Origin: Ancylobacter radicis | Lineage (GTDB): Bacteria > Pseudomonadota > Alphaproteobacteria > Rhizobiales > Xanthobacteraceae | DNA: 64,000 nucleotides | Reading direction: 5' to 3' | Assembly: GCF_018449475.1 (NCBI RefSeq) | Contig: NZ_JAHCQH010000015.1 | Coordinates: forward strand, 868,001-932,000 | Part shown: piece after piece, positions 20,123 to 33,133 of the stretch | Numbering within the stretch: the first letter of the stretch is position 1 | Layout of the letters: every line of letters begins with the position of its first letter | The notes under the pieces: model-generated | Databases searched by the model: none | What the model was told of the DNA's origin: nothing | What the model saw: the letters and a program-made list of their open reading frames with translations, nothing else | Made by a program: the position numbers and the translations under genes

Positions 20123-20989
20123 TCAGGCACTTGTCGTCTCGAACATTTTACGGCGGCGCTCCTGCAGCAGGCCGATAATGGCGGCGGCGGTTTCCTCGAT
20201 GGAGCGCCGTGTCACGTCGATCACCGGCCAGCCATGGCGGGCGCAGAGCCGGCGCGAGAAGGCGATTTCCTCGGCGACAGCATCGCGATCGACATAGGAA
20301 TCATTGGGCTGGCTGGCATTGAGGCCGAGCAGGCGGTTGCGCCGGATCTCGACCACGCGCTCGGCGCTGGCGACCAGCCCCACCACAAGCGGGCGCTTCA
20401 GCTCGGACAGGCCCGGCGGGATGGGCAGGTTCGGCACCAACGGGATATTGGCGGTCTTAATGCCGCGATTGGCGAGATAGATGCTGGTCGGCGTCTTCGA
20501 CGAACGGGAAATGCCGAGCAGCACCACATCCGCCGCTTCCAGCCCGTCCGTATGCTGGCCGTCATCATGCATGACCGTGTAGTTCATCGCGTCGATGCGG
20601 CGGAAATATTCGCCGTCGAGCTGATGCTGGCCGCCGACGCGCGGCTCTGGCACGCCGCCGAGATAGGCCTGGAACAGGCGCACCACCGGGGCCAGCACGG
20701 ATAGCACCGGTACGCCATTGTTCTGACAGTAGATTTTCAGCCGGTTGCGCAGCTCGGGATCGGTCAGCGTGTAGAGCACGATGCCCGGATATTCCTCGAT
20801 CGACTGGATCGCCTTGTCGAGCTGGCGATGGGTGCGGACCAGCGGGTAGACGTGCTCGATCGGCTTCACGCTGTACTGCGCCGCCGCCGCGCGCCCGACG
20901 CTGATCAGCGTCTCGCCGGTGGAATCCGAGACGAGATGGAGGTGGTAATAGCTTTCCGCCTGGCGGATCGGATCAGTCACACCATTCAT
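20123..20989 (-). CDS. ppsR: Pyruvate, phosphate dikinase / PEP synthetase regulatory protein (bifunctional kinase-pyrophosphorylase, DUF299)
   Basis: 288 aa from ATG 20989. Controls PPDK or PEP synthase by ADP-dependent phosphorylation and Pi-dependent dephosphorylation. Visible: [15 protein letters not shown] at the N-terminus and the nucleotide-binding motif [22 protein letters not shown] (about residues 150-170), then NIPLVP and [50 protein letters not shown]. The ORF extends upstream to 21079 but lacks family sequence there and would cover the putative oriC. The start codon overlaps a DnaA-box-like 9-mer (20986-20994). Confidence 0.93.
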   Translation of the reverse strand: MNGVTDPIRQAESYYHLHLVSDSTGETLISVGRAAAAQYSVKPIEHVYPLVRTHRQLDKAIQSIEEYPGIVLYTLTDPELRNRLKIYCQNNGVPVLSVLAPVVRLFQAYLGGVPEPRVGGQHQLDGEYFRRIDAMNYTVMHDDGQHTDGLEAADVVLLGISRSSKTPTSIYLANRGIKTANIPLVPNLPIPPGLSELKRPLVVGLVASAERVVEIRRNRLLGLNASQPNDSYVDRDAVAEEIAFSRRLCARHGWPVIDVTRRSIEETAAAIIGLLQERRRKMFETTSA

Positions 20990-21292
20990 CCACAGGGCTG
21001 TGCATAAAGCAGGAACAAGCCATGGGGAGGAGGCGTTAGCAAGTCCCGCGCTGGGGATGGCGGTGCTTTCCATCCACAAGGCTGGTGCCTGTGAGCCAAA
21101 TCAAGGTGGTGCCTGCGGGTTACGGGGATAATCCGCCGCAGACCTGCAAGCCATTGATGTCCAATGATTTCAGGATTGCTTGCGGCGGTGCGACCGGGAG
21201 CCGAGCCAAGGGCTTGTTGTGGTCAGCCCGGAACATGTCTAATGCCCACGCCTAAACACTAACGACTCTCATATATAAGAGATTAAAGAAGT
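20990..21292. other. oriC: Putative chromosomal replication origin (oriC) between ppsR and hemE
   Basis: 303 bp between divergent ppsR and hemE, the position of the experimentally defined origin in several alphaproteobacteria (the hemE / RP001 context). Sequence signs: TGTGCATAA at 20999-21007, which on the minus strand is TTATGCACA, an exact TTWTNCACA DnaA box; TCATCCACA at 20986-20994 (one mismatch to TTATCCACA); CCATCCACA at 21070-21078 (two mismatches); an AT-rich stretch at 21254-21292; and a GACTC (GANTC, CcrM) site at 21264-21268. Neighbouring genes mostly diverge from here and parAB/parS lie within 12 kb. No clear TTAA-N7-TTAA CtrA site was found. The box density is low, so location rests partly on synteny. 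Confidence 0.65.
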
Positions 21293-22342
21293 ATGAAGTG
21301 CGCAGGGGATAGCGTGGCTGAGCGGGTCGTGAAGCAGGTGCTGGACGGCCATGTGGCGGCACGCACGCCGATCTGGATGATGCGCCAGGCGGGGCGGTAT
21401 CTTCCGGAATATCGTGCGGTGCGCGAGAAGGCCGGCGACTTCCTCACCCTCTGCTACACGCCCGACCATGCCGTCGAGGTGACTCTTCAGCCGATCCGCC
21501 GCTTCGGCTTCGATGCGGCGATCCTGTTCTCCGACATCCTCGTCGTGCCGCATGCGCTGGGCTGCGATCTTACCTTCGAGCAGGGGGAGGGTCCGCGCCT
21601 TTCCACCACCACGAATATGAGCGAGCTCAATGGCTTGCGCACCGAGCTCGACGCCTCGAAGATCGACCGGGTGTATGAGGCGATCACCCGGATTCGCGCC
21701 GAACTGCCGGCGGAAACGACGCTTCTCGGCTTTTGCGGCGCGCCCTGGACGCTCGCCACCTACATGATTGCCGGGCGTGGCACGCCCGATCAGGCCCCGG
21801 CCCGCCTCGCCTCGCTGCGCGATCCGGCGTTTTTCGAGGCGCTGATGGACCGGCTGGTGGAAGCCTCCGCCAGCTATCTGATCGGCCAGTTCAAGGCCGG
21901 CGTCGATGCGGTGCAGATCTTCGATTCCTGGTCCGGGGTGCTCGATCCAGAGGCGTTCCGGGCGTGGTCAGTCAGGCCGATCAGGCGGATTGTCAGTGCA
22001 GTGAGAGCAGAAGTGCCGGATGCGCGCATCATCGCCTTTCCGAAGGGGGCGACCCTGTCCGGCCTGACCGAACTTGCGCAGGCAACCGGGGTGAACGGGG
22101 TCGGACTCGACTGGACCGCGGACCGCCGGGCGACCCGCGCGCAGCTGGGCGGGCGCTATGCGCTGCAGGGCAATCTCGACCCGCTGGCGCTGATCGCCGG
22201 CGGCGATGCGCTTGACCGGGCCATCGACACGCTGATGGCCGATTTTCGCGGCTCCGCGCATATTTTCAATCTCGGTCACGGCATACGGCCGGAAACGCCG
22301 ATCGCTCATGTCGAGCAGATGATCCGCCGCCTGCGCGGCTGA
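21293..22342 (+). CDS. hemE: Uroporphyrinogen decarboxylase
   Basis: 349 aa. Converts uroporphyrinogen III to coproporphyrinogen III. Family signature PIWMMRQAGRYLPEYRAVR near the N-terminus; later FSDILVVPHALG, GFCGAPWTLATYMIAG, VDAVQIFDSWSGVLDP and NGVGLDWTADR; C-terminus ALQGNLDPLALI and IFNLGHGIRPETPIAHVEQMI. The GTG at 21314, preceded by CAGGGGA, is an alternative start. First gene rightward of the putative origin; hemJ follows 10 bp later. Confidence 0.96.
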   Translation: MKCAGDSVAERVVKQVLDGHVAARTPIWMMRQAGRYLPEYRAVREKAGDFLTLCYTPDHAVEVTLQPIRRFGFDAAILFSDILVVPHALGCDLTFEQGEGPRLSTTTNMSELNGLRTELDASKIDRVYEAITRIRAELPAETTLLGFCGAPWTLATYMIAGRGTPDQAPARLASLRDPAFFEALMDRLVEASASYLIGQFKAGVDAVQIFDSWSGVLDPEAFRAWSVRPIRRIVSAVRAEVPDARIIAFPKGATLSGLTELAQATGVNGVGLDWTADRRATRAQLGGRYALQGNLDPLALIAGGDALDRAIDTLMADFRGSAHIFNLGHGIRPETPIAHVEQMIRRLRG

Positions 22343-22352
22343 GGGGCGCGCG

Positions 22353-22778
22353 ATGGCGTATGAATGGATCAAGGCGCTGCATGTGATGGCCGTCATCTCC
22401 TGGATGGCCGGCCTGTTCTATCTGCCGCGGCTGATGATCTATCATTGCGACGCGCCGCCCGGCTCGGTGCAGTCCGAGACCTTCAAGGTCATGGAACGGC
22501 GCCTGCTGAAGGCGATCATGAACCCGGCGATGATCGTGACCTGGCTGGCCGGGCTGTATCTGGTTTGGGATGGCGGCTGGTATCTGTCCGGCTGGATGCA
22601 CGCGAAATTCGCGCTGGTGCTGGCGATGAGCGCGTTTCACGGCAAATGCGTCGGCTGGGTGCGCGATTTCGCCGGGGATCGAAATACGCGGGCGCAGCGC
22701 TATTACCGGTTCGCCAATGAGGTGCCGACGCTTCTGATGATCGGCATCGTCATTCTGGTCATCGTAAAGCCGTTTTGA
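22353..22778 (+). CDS. hemJ: Protoporphyrinogen IX oxidase HemJ
   Basis: 141 aa, four predicted transmembrane helices. HemJ oxidises protoporphyrinogen IX to protoporphyrin IX. Key sequence: YEWIKALHVMAVISWMAGLFYLPRLMIYH (conserved His10 in helix 1), LLKAIMNPAMIVTWLAGLYL, MHAKFALVLAMSAFHG (conserved Lys in helix 3), and NEVPTLLMIGIVILVIVKPF at the C-terminus. Same operon as hemE. Confidence 0.95.
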   Translation: MAYEWIKALHVMAVISWMAGLFYLPRLMIYHCDAPPGSVQSETFKVMERRLLKAIMNPAMIVTWLAGLYLVWDGGWYLSGWMHAKFALVLAMSAFHGKCVGWVRDFAGDRNTRAQRYYRFANEVPTLLMIGIVILVIVKPF

Positions 22779-23026
22779 GCGCGTGAATGCGTGTTTGCGC
22801 GGGGGTTGCACCGAATCGCCGCTTTGCCTATGGTGCCCTTCGCTTTCGCTAAGCTGGCTGATGCTCCATTACTGACCGGTATCTCCCCGATGCCGGACGG
22901 GGTATCGGATGAGAGGCCGGCTCCTTGCCGGCCGCGTCCACGGACCAGCGCCTTCCTTTCCTGCTTTATCCTGGCCGATGCCTTCCGCCTTTGCCGGGGT
23001 CAATCCAACTTCCGAGGCCTTTTCCC
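22779..23026 (+). promoter_or_regulatory. rho 5' leader with two stable stem-loops
   Basis: 248-bp gap between hemJ and rho. Contains CCGATGCC/GGTATCGG (22887-22894 / 22901-22908, one G-U pair, 6-nt loop) and a perfect GGCCGGC/GCCGGCC (22915-22921 / 22927-22933, 5-nt loop). Neither has a U-tract. rho mRNAs are known to be autoregulated by Rho in their leaders, so a structured leader fits, but the mechanism here is an inference. Confidence 0.4.
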
Positions 23027-24292
23027 ATGGGGGAAATGAAGCTCCAGGACCTCAAGTCCAAAAATCCGGCCGAACTTCTCGCTTTTGCGGAGGAGCAGGA
23101 GGTCGAGAACGCCAGCACGCTGCGCAAGCAGGAGCTGATGTTCGCCATCCTCAAGCAGCTCGCCGCCCGCGAGACCGATATCATCGGCGAGGGCGTGGTC
23201 GAGATCCTCTCCGACGGCTTCGCCTTCCTGCGCTCGCCGGACGCCAATTATCTGCCCGGTCCCGATGACATTTATGTCTCGCCGAGCCAGATCCGCCGCT
23301 TCGGCCTGCGCACCGGCGACACGGTCGAGGGCCAGATCCGCGGCCCCAAGGATGGCGAGCGTTATTTCGCGCTGCTCAAGGTCAACACGATCAATTTCGA
23401 AGACCCTGAGAATATCCGTCACAAGATCAACTTCGACAATCTGACGCCGCTCTATCCCGACGAGCGTTTCAAGCTCGAAATCGAGGATCCGACGCGCAAG
23501 GATTTCTCCGCCCGCATCATCGATGTCGTGGCGCCGATCGGCAAAGGCCAGCGCGCGCTCATCGTCGCGCCGCCGCGCACCGGCAAGACGGTTCTGCTGC
23601 AGAACATCGCCCAGTCGATCACCACCAACCATCCCGACTGCTACCTCATCGTGCTGCTCATCGACGAGCGGCCGGAGGAAGTGACCGACATGCAGCGTTC
23701 GGTGAAGGGTGAGGTCGTCTCCTCCACCTTCGACGAGCCGGCCGCGCGCCATGTGCAGGTCGCGGAAATGGTCATCGAGAAGGCCAAGCGTCTCGTCGAG
23801 CACAAGCGCGACGTCGTTATTCTGCTCGATTCGATCACCCGTCTCGGGCGCGCCTACAACACCGTCGTGCCGTCCTCCGGCAAGGTGCTGACCGGCGGTG
23901 TCGACGCCAACGCGCTGCAACGCCCCAAGCGTTTCTTCGGCGCGGCGCGCAATATCGAAGAGGGTGGCTCGCTCACCATCATCGCCACGGCGCTGGTCGA
24001 TACCGGCTCGCGTATGGACGAGGTGATCTTCGAGGAGTTCAAGGGCACCGGCAATTCCGAGGTCATCCTCGACCGCAAGGTGTCGGACAAGCGCGTCTTC
24101 CCGGCGATCGACATCACCCGCTCGGGCACCCGCAAGGAAGAATTGCTGGTCCCGGCCGACGTGCTCAAGAAGATGTATGTGCTGCGGCGTATCCTCAACC
24201 CGATGGGCACGGTCGATGCCATCGAGTTCCTGCTCGACAAGCTGCGCCAGACCAAGACCAATGGTGACTTCTTCGATTCGATGAATACCTGA
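23027..24292 (+). CDS. rho: Transcription termination factor Rho
   Basis: 421 aa hexameric RNA helicase. N-terminal Rho domain [23 protein letters not shown]; cold-shock-like RNA-binding domain with [42 protein letters not shown]; Walker [25 protein letters not shown]; Walker [18 protein letters not shown]-loop and R-loop [57 protein letters not shown]. Start ATG 23027 gives the family N-terminus; the frame is open to 22925 but that part is leader. Confidence 0.97.
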   Translation: MGEMKLQDLKSKNPAELLAFAEEQEVENASTLRKQELMFAILKQLAARETDIIGEGVVEILSDGFAFLRSPDANYLPGPDDIYVSPSQIRRFGLRTGDTVEGQIRGPKDGERYFALLKVNTINFEDPENIRHKINFDNLTPLYPDERFKLEIEDPTRKDFSARIIDVVAPIGKGQRALIVAPPRTGKTVLLQNIAQSITTNHPDCYLIVLLIDERPEEVTDMQRSVKGEVVSSTFDEPAARHVQVAEMVIEKAKRLVEHKRDVVILLDSITRLGRAYNTVVPSSGKVLTGGVDANALQRPKRFFGAARNIEEGGSLTIIATALVDTGSRMDEVIFEEFKGTGNSEVILDRKVSDKRVFPAIDITRSGTRKEELLVPADVLKKMYVLRRILNPMGTVDAIEFLLDKLRQTKTNGDFFDSMNT

Positions 24293-24332
24293 CGGAACAC
24301 CTGACGGGGCGGGGCGCCTCGGCCGATGGTGC

Positions 24333-24350
24333 GGCGGCCGGATGGCCGCC
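24333..24350 (+). terminator. GC stem-loop after rho
   Basis: GGCGGCC (24333-24339) and GGCCGCC (24344-24350) with a 4-nt loop, 41 bp after the rho stop and upstream of the next start. No U-tract, so a weak terminator call. Confidence 0.3.
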
Positions 24351-24379
24351 CGTTCCATCGGCAGCGATGGGGACGGAAT

Positions 24380-24820
24380 ATGGGCGGGTTATTCGGAACG
24401 CGGCTGCGGCAGCGCCGGAGGCCCGCCCTTTTCATTCTCGCCCCGCTCGCCCTTTCCTGCGCGGTTTTCCTGGCGACACCCGGCGCGGCGCTGGCCGGCA
24501 TGGCCGAGCGCGAGCCGCCTGTCCCCGTCCTGTATCTTCTGGTGATCGGTGCCGCGGCCCTGAGCTGGGTGATGGCCTGCCGGCGCTGGTGGCTGCCGCT
24601 GGCGATCTGGGTGCCCTGCGCCCTGTTCATCTCCAGCCTGATCGCCGACTTCGCCGACCCGGTGATCGGCGCGGCGGTGCGCGAGGAACTGGGCGTCCTC
24701 TATATTCTGGAAGCGGACCTGGCCGGCGCGCTGCTGCTGGTGGTGCCGCTGATGTTCGCCAATATCCGCTTCACGCGGCAGGACGAGCGCCCGCCGCGTC
24801 GTGGTTCGCGCCGCGGTTGA
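24380..24820 (+). CDS. Hypothetical inner-membrane protein
   Basis: 146 aa from ATG 24380 (GGGGACGGAAT immediately upstream). A basic N-terminus (MGGLFGTRLRQRRRP) then about four hydrophobic segments: ALFILAPLALSCAVFLA, VPVLYLLVIGAAALSWVMA, RWWLPLAIWVPCALFISSL, and LEADLAGALLLVVPLMFANI; ends in a basic tail. No family recognised. Follows rho on the same strand. Confidence 0.65.
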   Translation: MGGLFGTRLRQRRRPALFILAPLALSCAVFLATPGAALAGMAEREPPVPVLYLLVIGAAALSWVMACRRWWLPLAIWVPCALFISSLIADFADPVIGAAVREELGVLYILEADLAGALLLVVPLMFANIRFTRQDERPPRRGSRRG

Positions 24821-24933
24821 TCCTGAGGATATTTACATCGTCTGGATTGTGTTTCGGAGCCGAAATGATGGCCTCCAGAAATGACTCAGGACGGCCTTTC
24901 CGCTTCCCGTCCGATCCATTCCTCACAGAACTG

Positions 24934-24973
24934 AAAAGGCCCGCCAGCGGCGATTTCTGAGCCTTCTGGCGGC
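24934..24973 (-). terminator. Putative intrinsic terminator for the DUF255 gene
   Basis: CCGCCAG (24941-24947) pairs with CTGGCGG (24966-24972) across an 18-nt loop. Read on the minus strand it is followed by GGCCTTTTC, so it could end the transcript of the gene whose stop is at 25104, about 130 bp upstream on that strand. The long loop and mixed tract lower confidence. Confidence 0.35.
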
Positions 24974-24995
24974 TATGGCCGATTTTGCCCTCAAC

Positions 24996-25004
24996 TTATC
25001 CACA
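24996..25004 (+). promoter_or_regulatory. Isolated perfect DnaA box
   Basis: TTATCCACA, the strongest-affinity DnaA box sequence, within the 283-bp gap between the membrane protein gene and the DUF255 gene. A degenerate copy (TTGTCCCCA) follows about 5 bp later. It lies 3.7 kb from the putative oriC and could titrate DnaA or be incidental. Confidence 0.55.
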
Positions 25005-25103
25005 GGCTTGTCCCCAGCTTGAGCGGGACCGCCCGTGAGCCTGCCTTTTCACGGCTGAATGCCGGACATCCCGTCGTCGGCGCGGAGACGGGTCGTCCCG
25101 ACC

Positions 25104-27122
<2,019 letters not shown>

Positions 27123-27195
27123 GGGCGTTCTCCGGCGGCGGCGCTTCGGTTCGCGTTTGTGTGAGAGAGATAGGGCGTAGCGTGGGAGCGAGAAG

Positions 27196-28566
27196 GTGAA
27201 AAGCGGAATCGACGGCGACAGGATCGCGCGCGACACCATTGCCGCGGTGTCTTCCGGCACCGGCGGCGCGGTGGCGGTAATCCGCCTCTCCGGCCCCGCC
27301 GCGGGGGAGGCGCTGCGCGCGCTGTGCGGGCGTCTGCCGGAGCCGCGCCGGGCGAGTCTTGCCGTGCTGCGCGATCCCGCGAGCGATGAGCGGCTCGACG
27401 AGGGGCTGGCGCTGTGGTTCCCGGCGCCGCGCAGCGCCACCGGCGAGGACATGGCGGAGCTGCAGATCCATGGCGGGCGCGCGGTCGTCGCCGCCGTGCT
27501 GGCTGCGCTGTTCGCCCTGCCGGGAATGCGGCCGGCGGAAGCGGGCGAGTTTACCCGCCGCGCTTTCCTCAATGGCCGGATGGATCTGGCGGCCGCCGAG
27601 GGCCTCGCGGACCTCATCGCGGCCGAGACCGAAAGCCAGCGCCGGCTCGCGCTCGCCCATGCCTTCGGCCATCTCGGCGCGCGGGTGGAGGCCTGGCGGC
27701 GCCAGCTCATCCAGGCCATGGCCCTCGTCGAGGCCGGCATCGACTTCTCCGATGAGGCCGACGTGCCCCTTGAGACCCGCGCCATGGCGCACCCGCCGGT
27801 CATTGCGCTGGCCGGGGAACTGCGCGCCGCCTTGACCGACCGGCGCGGCGCACTGCTGCGCGAGGGGGCGGTGATCGCGCTCGCCGGGCGTCCCAATGCC
27901 GGCAAGTCGTCGCTGATGAACGCGCTCGCGGCGCGCGATGTCGCCATCGTCTCCGACGAGCCGGGCACGACGCGCGACGTTTTGGAAGTCGCGCTCGACC
28001 TCGCCGGCCACAAGGTCACGCTGCTCGACACCGCCGGGCTGCGCGAGGCAACCGGCAAGGTGGAAGCGGAAGGCATCCGCCGCGCCCGTGCCCGCATCGG
28101 TGAGGCCGATCTCGTTCTCTGGGTGCATGATGCCACGGACGGGCCGGCGCCAGAGGCGATCCCCGACGCTCCGGCTGGCGACGGCGCGGCGCGCTGGTTG
28201 CTCGCCAACAAGGCGGACCTCGCCCCTGTGCCGCTCGCCTCGCCCGAATGGGCGGCGCGTAGCTTCACTGTCGCGGCGACGACGGGGGAGGGGTTGGCCG
28301 ATCTCATCGCGGCGCTCGGGGCCTTCGTCGCCGCGCGAGTGGAGGGGGCTGAGCATCCCATGCTGGTGCGCGAGCGGCACCGTGCCGGGGCGTCGGAGGC
28401 GCTTGGTCATCTCGACCTGGCGCTCGCCGGGTGGGACGATCTCAGCGAGGAATTGCTGGCGGAGGAGCTGCGCCTTGCCGCCCGCGCGCTCGGGCGCATC
28501 ACCGGCGCCATCGGCACGGAAGATTTGCTCGACGTGGTGTTCCGCGAGTTTTGCATCGGCAAATGA
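27196..28566 (+). CDS. mnmE: tRNA modification GTPase MnmE (TrmE)
   Basis: 456 aa from GTG 27196. With MnmG makes the 5-(carboxymethyl)aminomethyl group at U34 of certain tRNAs. N-terminal tetrahydrofolate-binding domain ([24 protein letters not shown] ... [28 protein letters not shown]-like block), Ras-like G domain with G1 [17 protein letters not shown]3 DTAGLR and G4 NKAD, and the C-terminal FCIGK motif with catalytic cysteine. Leads the mnmE-mnmG-rsmG-parA-parB series. Confidence 0.96.
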   Translation: MKSGIDGDRIARDTIAAVSSGTGGAVAVIRLSGPAAGEALRALCGRLPEPRRASLAVLRDPASDERLDEGLALWFPAPRSATGEDMAELQIHGGRAVVAAVLAALFALPGMRPAEAGEFTRRAFLNGRMDLAAAEGLADLIAAETESQRRLALAHAFGHLGARVEAWRRQLIQAMALVEAGIDFSDEADVPLETRAMAHPPVIALAGELRAALTDRRGALLREGAVIALAGRPNAGKSSLMNALAARDVAIVSDEPGTTRDVLEVALDLAGHKVTLLDTAGLREATGKVEAEGIRRARARIGEADLVLWVHDATDGPAPEAIPDAPAGDGAARWLLANKADLAPVPLASPEWAARSFTVAATTGEGLADLIAALGAFVAARVEGAEHPMLVRERHRAGASEALGHLDLALAGWDDLSEELLAEELRLAARALGRITGAIGTEDLLDVVFREFCIGK

Positions 28567-28597
28567 CGTAGGTCGTCCGAGGCGGATCGCGCACCCC

Positions 28598-28611
28598 GTT
28601 TCACGTGAAAC
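28598..28611. promoter_or_regulatory. parS site 2
   Basis: Perfect palindrome GTTTCACGTGAAAC in the 202-bp mnmE-mnmG gap. It is embedded in a larger imperfect inverted repeat: GCACC at 28591-28595 and GGTGC at 28614-28618. Confidence 0.88.
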
Positions 28612-28644
28612 AGGTGCGCTCGCCCGAACGATTCGTTAGCGAAA

Positions 28645-28660
28645 TGTTTCACGTGAATCA
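28645..28660. promoter_or_regulatory. parS site 3 (one-mismatch variant)
   Basis: TGTTTCACGTGAATCA differs from the consensus TGTTTCACGTGAAACA at one position in the right arm. It is 34 bp from the end of parS site 2 in the same gap, giving a closely spaced pair upstream of mnmG. Confidence 0.75.
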
Positions 28661-28768
28661 GCCTCCCCAGCTTTTGCGGGGCCGCCCCGCGCGGGCCCTC
28701 GCTTGACGGGGCCGGCGAAGCAGGGCTTCTAGCGCCATCCCATTCTCCTCCCGCGTGAGCCATGCCCG

Positions 28769-30625
<1,857 letters not shown>

Positions 30626-30643
30626 CGCGGTTCGCGCTAGAGT

Positions 30644-31300
30644 ATGGCCATGACCTCGACCGATTCGGATCGCGCCCGCGCGCTGCGCCTGACCCCTGTT
30701 TCACGTGAAACAGAGGACCGCCTTGTCGCCATCGTCGCGCTGCTGGAAAAGTGGCAGCGCACCATCAATCTGATCGCCCCGGCGAGCCTGCCGCAGATCT
30801 GGACCCGCCACATCGCGGATTCGCTCCAGCTCGTGCCGCTGGCCGGTGAGGTGCGGCGCTGGGTCGATCTCGGCTCCGGCGGGGGCTTCCCCGGTCTGGT
30901 GGTGGCGGCCGCGCTGGCGGAGCGCGATGGCATGGACGTGATCCTGGTCGAGAGCGACACCCGCAAGGCGGCCTTTCTGCGCGAGGCGGCGCGGATCGGC
31001 GAATTGCCGGTTACCGTGCTGCCGGCCCGGATCGAGCAGGTGGCCGGCCAGATCGCGCCGGGGGTCGAGCTGGTTTCCGCCCGCGCGCTTGCGCCGCTGC
31101 CGAGACTTCTCGATCTGGCCTACCCGTTCCTTGCACAGGGAGCGCGCGGCCTGTTCCTGAAGGGACAAGATGTTGATAACGAATTGACCGAGACAGCTAA
31201 ATCTTGGAGAATCAACGCCAGGATCACGGAGAGCCTGACCGACACGAGCGGGCGCATCCTGACCGTCGAGACTGCCGAGCCGCTGACGCCGGCGCTTTGA
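30644..31300 (+). CDS. rsmG: 16S rRNA (guanine527-N7)-methyltransferase RsmG (GidB)
   Basis: 218 aa SAM-dependent methyltransferase. ISP: LLEKWQRTINLIAPASLPQIWTRHIADSLQL, SAM motif WVDLGSGGGFPGLVVAAAL, then VILVESDTRKAAFLREAAR and ARALAPLPRLLDLAYPFLAQGARGLFLKGQD. A perfect parS site is embedded in codons for VSRET near residue 19. ATG 30650 is an alternative start. Lies between mnmG and parA, the classical gidA-gidB-parA-parB order. Confidence 0.95.
   Translation: MAMTSTDSDRARALRLTPVSRETEDRLVAIVALLEKWQRTINLIAPASLPQIWTRHIADSLQLVPLAGEVRRWVDLGSGGGFPGLVVAAALAERDGMDVILVESDTRKAAFLREAARIGELPVTVLPARIEQVAGQIAPGVELVSARALAPLPRLLDLAYPFLAQGARGLFLKGQDVDNELTETAKSWRINARITESLTDTSGRILTVETAEPLTPAL
30697..30712. 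promoter_or_regulatory. parS site 4, within the rsmG coding sequence
   Basis: Perfect 16-bp consensus TGTTTCACGTGAAACA, read through as the residues VSRET of RsmG. It is 0.6 kb upstream of parA and 9.6 kb from the putative origin. The most canonical of the four sites. Confidence 0.9.
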
Positions 31301-31333
31301 GCCGCGAACCGGCTCGCCATCGGGATCACTGAC

Positions 31334-32191
31334 ATGACCGACGAGATTCCGCTTGCTCCCCTTCCGCCCCGCGCGCCGCCGCGCGTGCTGGCGCTCGCGA
31401 ACCAGAAGGGTGGGGTCGGCAAGACGACGACCGCCATCAATCTCGGCACCGCGCTGGCGGCGATCGGCGAGACGGTGCTGATCGTCGATCTGGACCCGCA
31501 GGGCAATGCCTCGACCGGGCTGGGCATCGACCGGCGCAGCCGGCGGGTCTCTACCTATGATGTGCTGACCGGTGATGCGGTGATGCGCGAGGCGGTGCTG
31601 GAGACGGCGGTGCCACGCCTGCATATCGCGCCCTCGACGATGGACCTCTCCGGCCTCGAACTGGAACTGGCCGACCGGCGCGACCGCGCCTATCGCCTGC
31701 GCGACGCGGTTCGCGGGCTGAATGACGAGGGGTCCTTTCGGACACGGAACGAGATCACCTACAGCTACGTCCTGATCGACTGCCCGCCCTCGCTGAACCT
31801 CATCACGGTCAACGCCATGGCGGCGGCGAACGCGATCCTGGTGCCGCTGCAATGCGAGTTCTTCGCCCTGGAGGGTCTGTCGCAGCTGTTGAAGACCGTC
31901 GAGCAGGTGCGCACCACGCTCAATCCGGGCCTGTCGATCCATGGCATCGTGCTGACCATGTTCGATGCGCGCAACAACCTGTCCACCCAGGTGGTCGAGG
32001 ATGTGCGCCAGTTCATGGGCGACAAGGTCTATGAGACGGTGATTCCCCGCAATGTCCGGGTGTCCGAGGCGCCGTCTTATGGCAAGCCGGTGCTGCTCTA
32101 TGATCTCAAATGCGTCGGGTCGCAGGCCTATCTTCGTCTCGCATCCGAAATAATCCAGCGTGAGCGCGCTCTGCGCGCCGCGGCAGCCTAG
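31334..32191 (+). CDS. parA: Chromosome-partitioning ATPase ParA (Soj)
   Basis: 285 aa. Deviant Walker A ALANQKGGVGKTTTAINLGTAL near residue 20; Walker A' TVLIVDLDPQGNASTGLG; Walker B YVLIDCPPSLNLITVNAMAAA; C-terminal TMFDARNNLSTQVVEDVRQFMGDKVYETVIPRNVRVSEAPSYGKPVLLYD. Forms a nucleoid-bound ATP-dimer gradient that moves ParB-parS complexes. parB starts 11 bp downstream. Confidence 0.97.
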   Translation: MTDEIPLAPLPPRAPPRVLALANQKGGVGKTTTAINLGTALAAIGETVLIVDLDPQGNASTGLGIDRRSRRVSTYDVLTGDAVMREAVLETAVPRLHIAPSTMDLSGLELELADRRDRAYRLRDAVRGLNDEGSFRTRNEITYSYVLIDCPPSLNLITVNAMAAANAILVPLQCEFFALEGLSQLLKTVEQVRTTLNPGLSIHGIVLTMFDARNNLSTQVVEDVRQFMGDKVYETVIPRNVRVSEAPSYGKPVLLYDLKCVGSQAYLRLASEIIQRERALRAAAA

Positions 32192-32202
32192 GAGAGCCGG
32201 CG

Positions 32203-33126
<924 letters not shown>

Positions 33127-33133
33127 TCCGGCC

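Noticed and set aside
23000-24358. 452-codon minus-strand frame opposite rho
   Set aside because: Shadow of rho; composition is Asp/Leu/Arg-rich without motifs.
24821-25103. Alternative oriC at the gap with the perfect DnaA box
   Set aside because: Only one good box, flanked by non-conserved genes; the ppsR-hemE gap has stronger synteny support.
27123-28361. Upstream extension of the DUF255 frame to 28361
   Set aside because: It is antisense to mnmE, Ser/Arg-rich, and the family N-terminus begins at GTG 27122.
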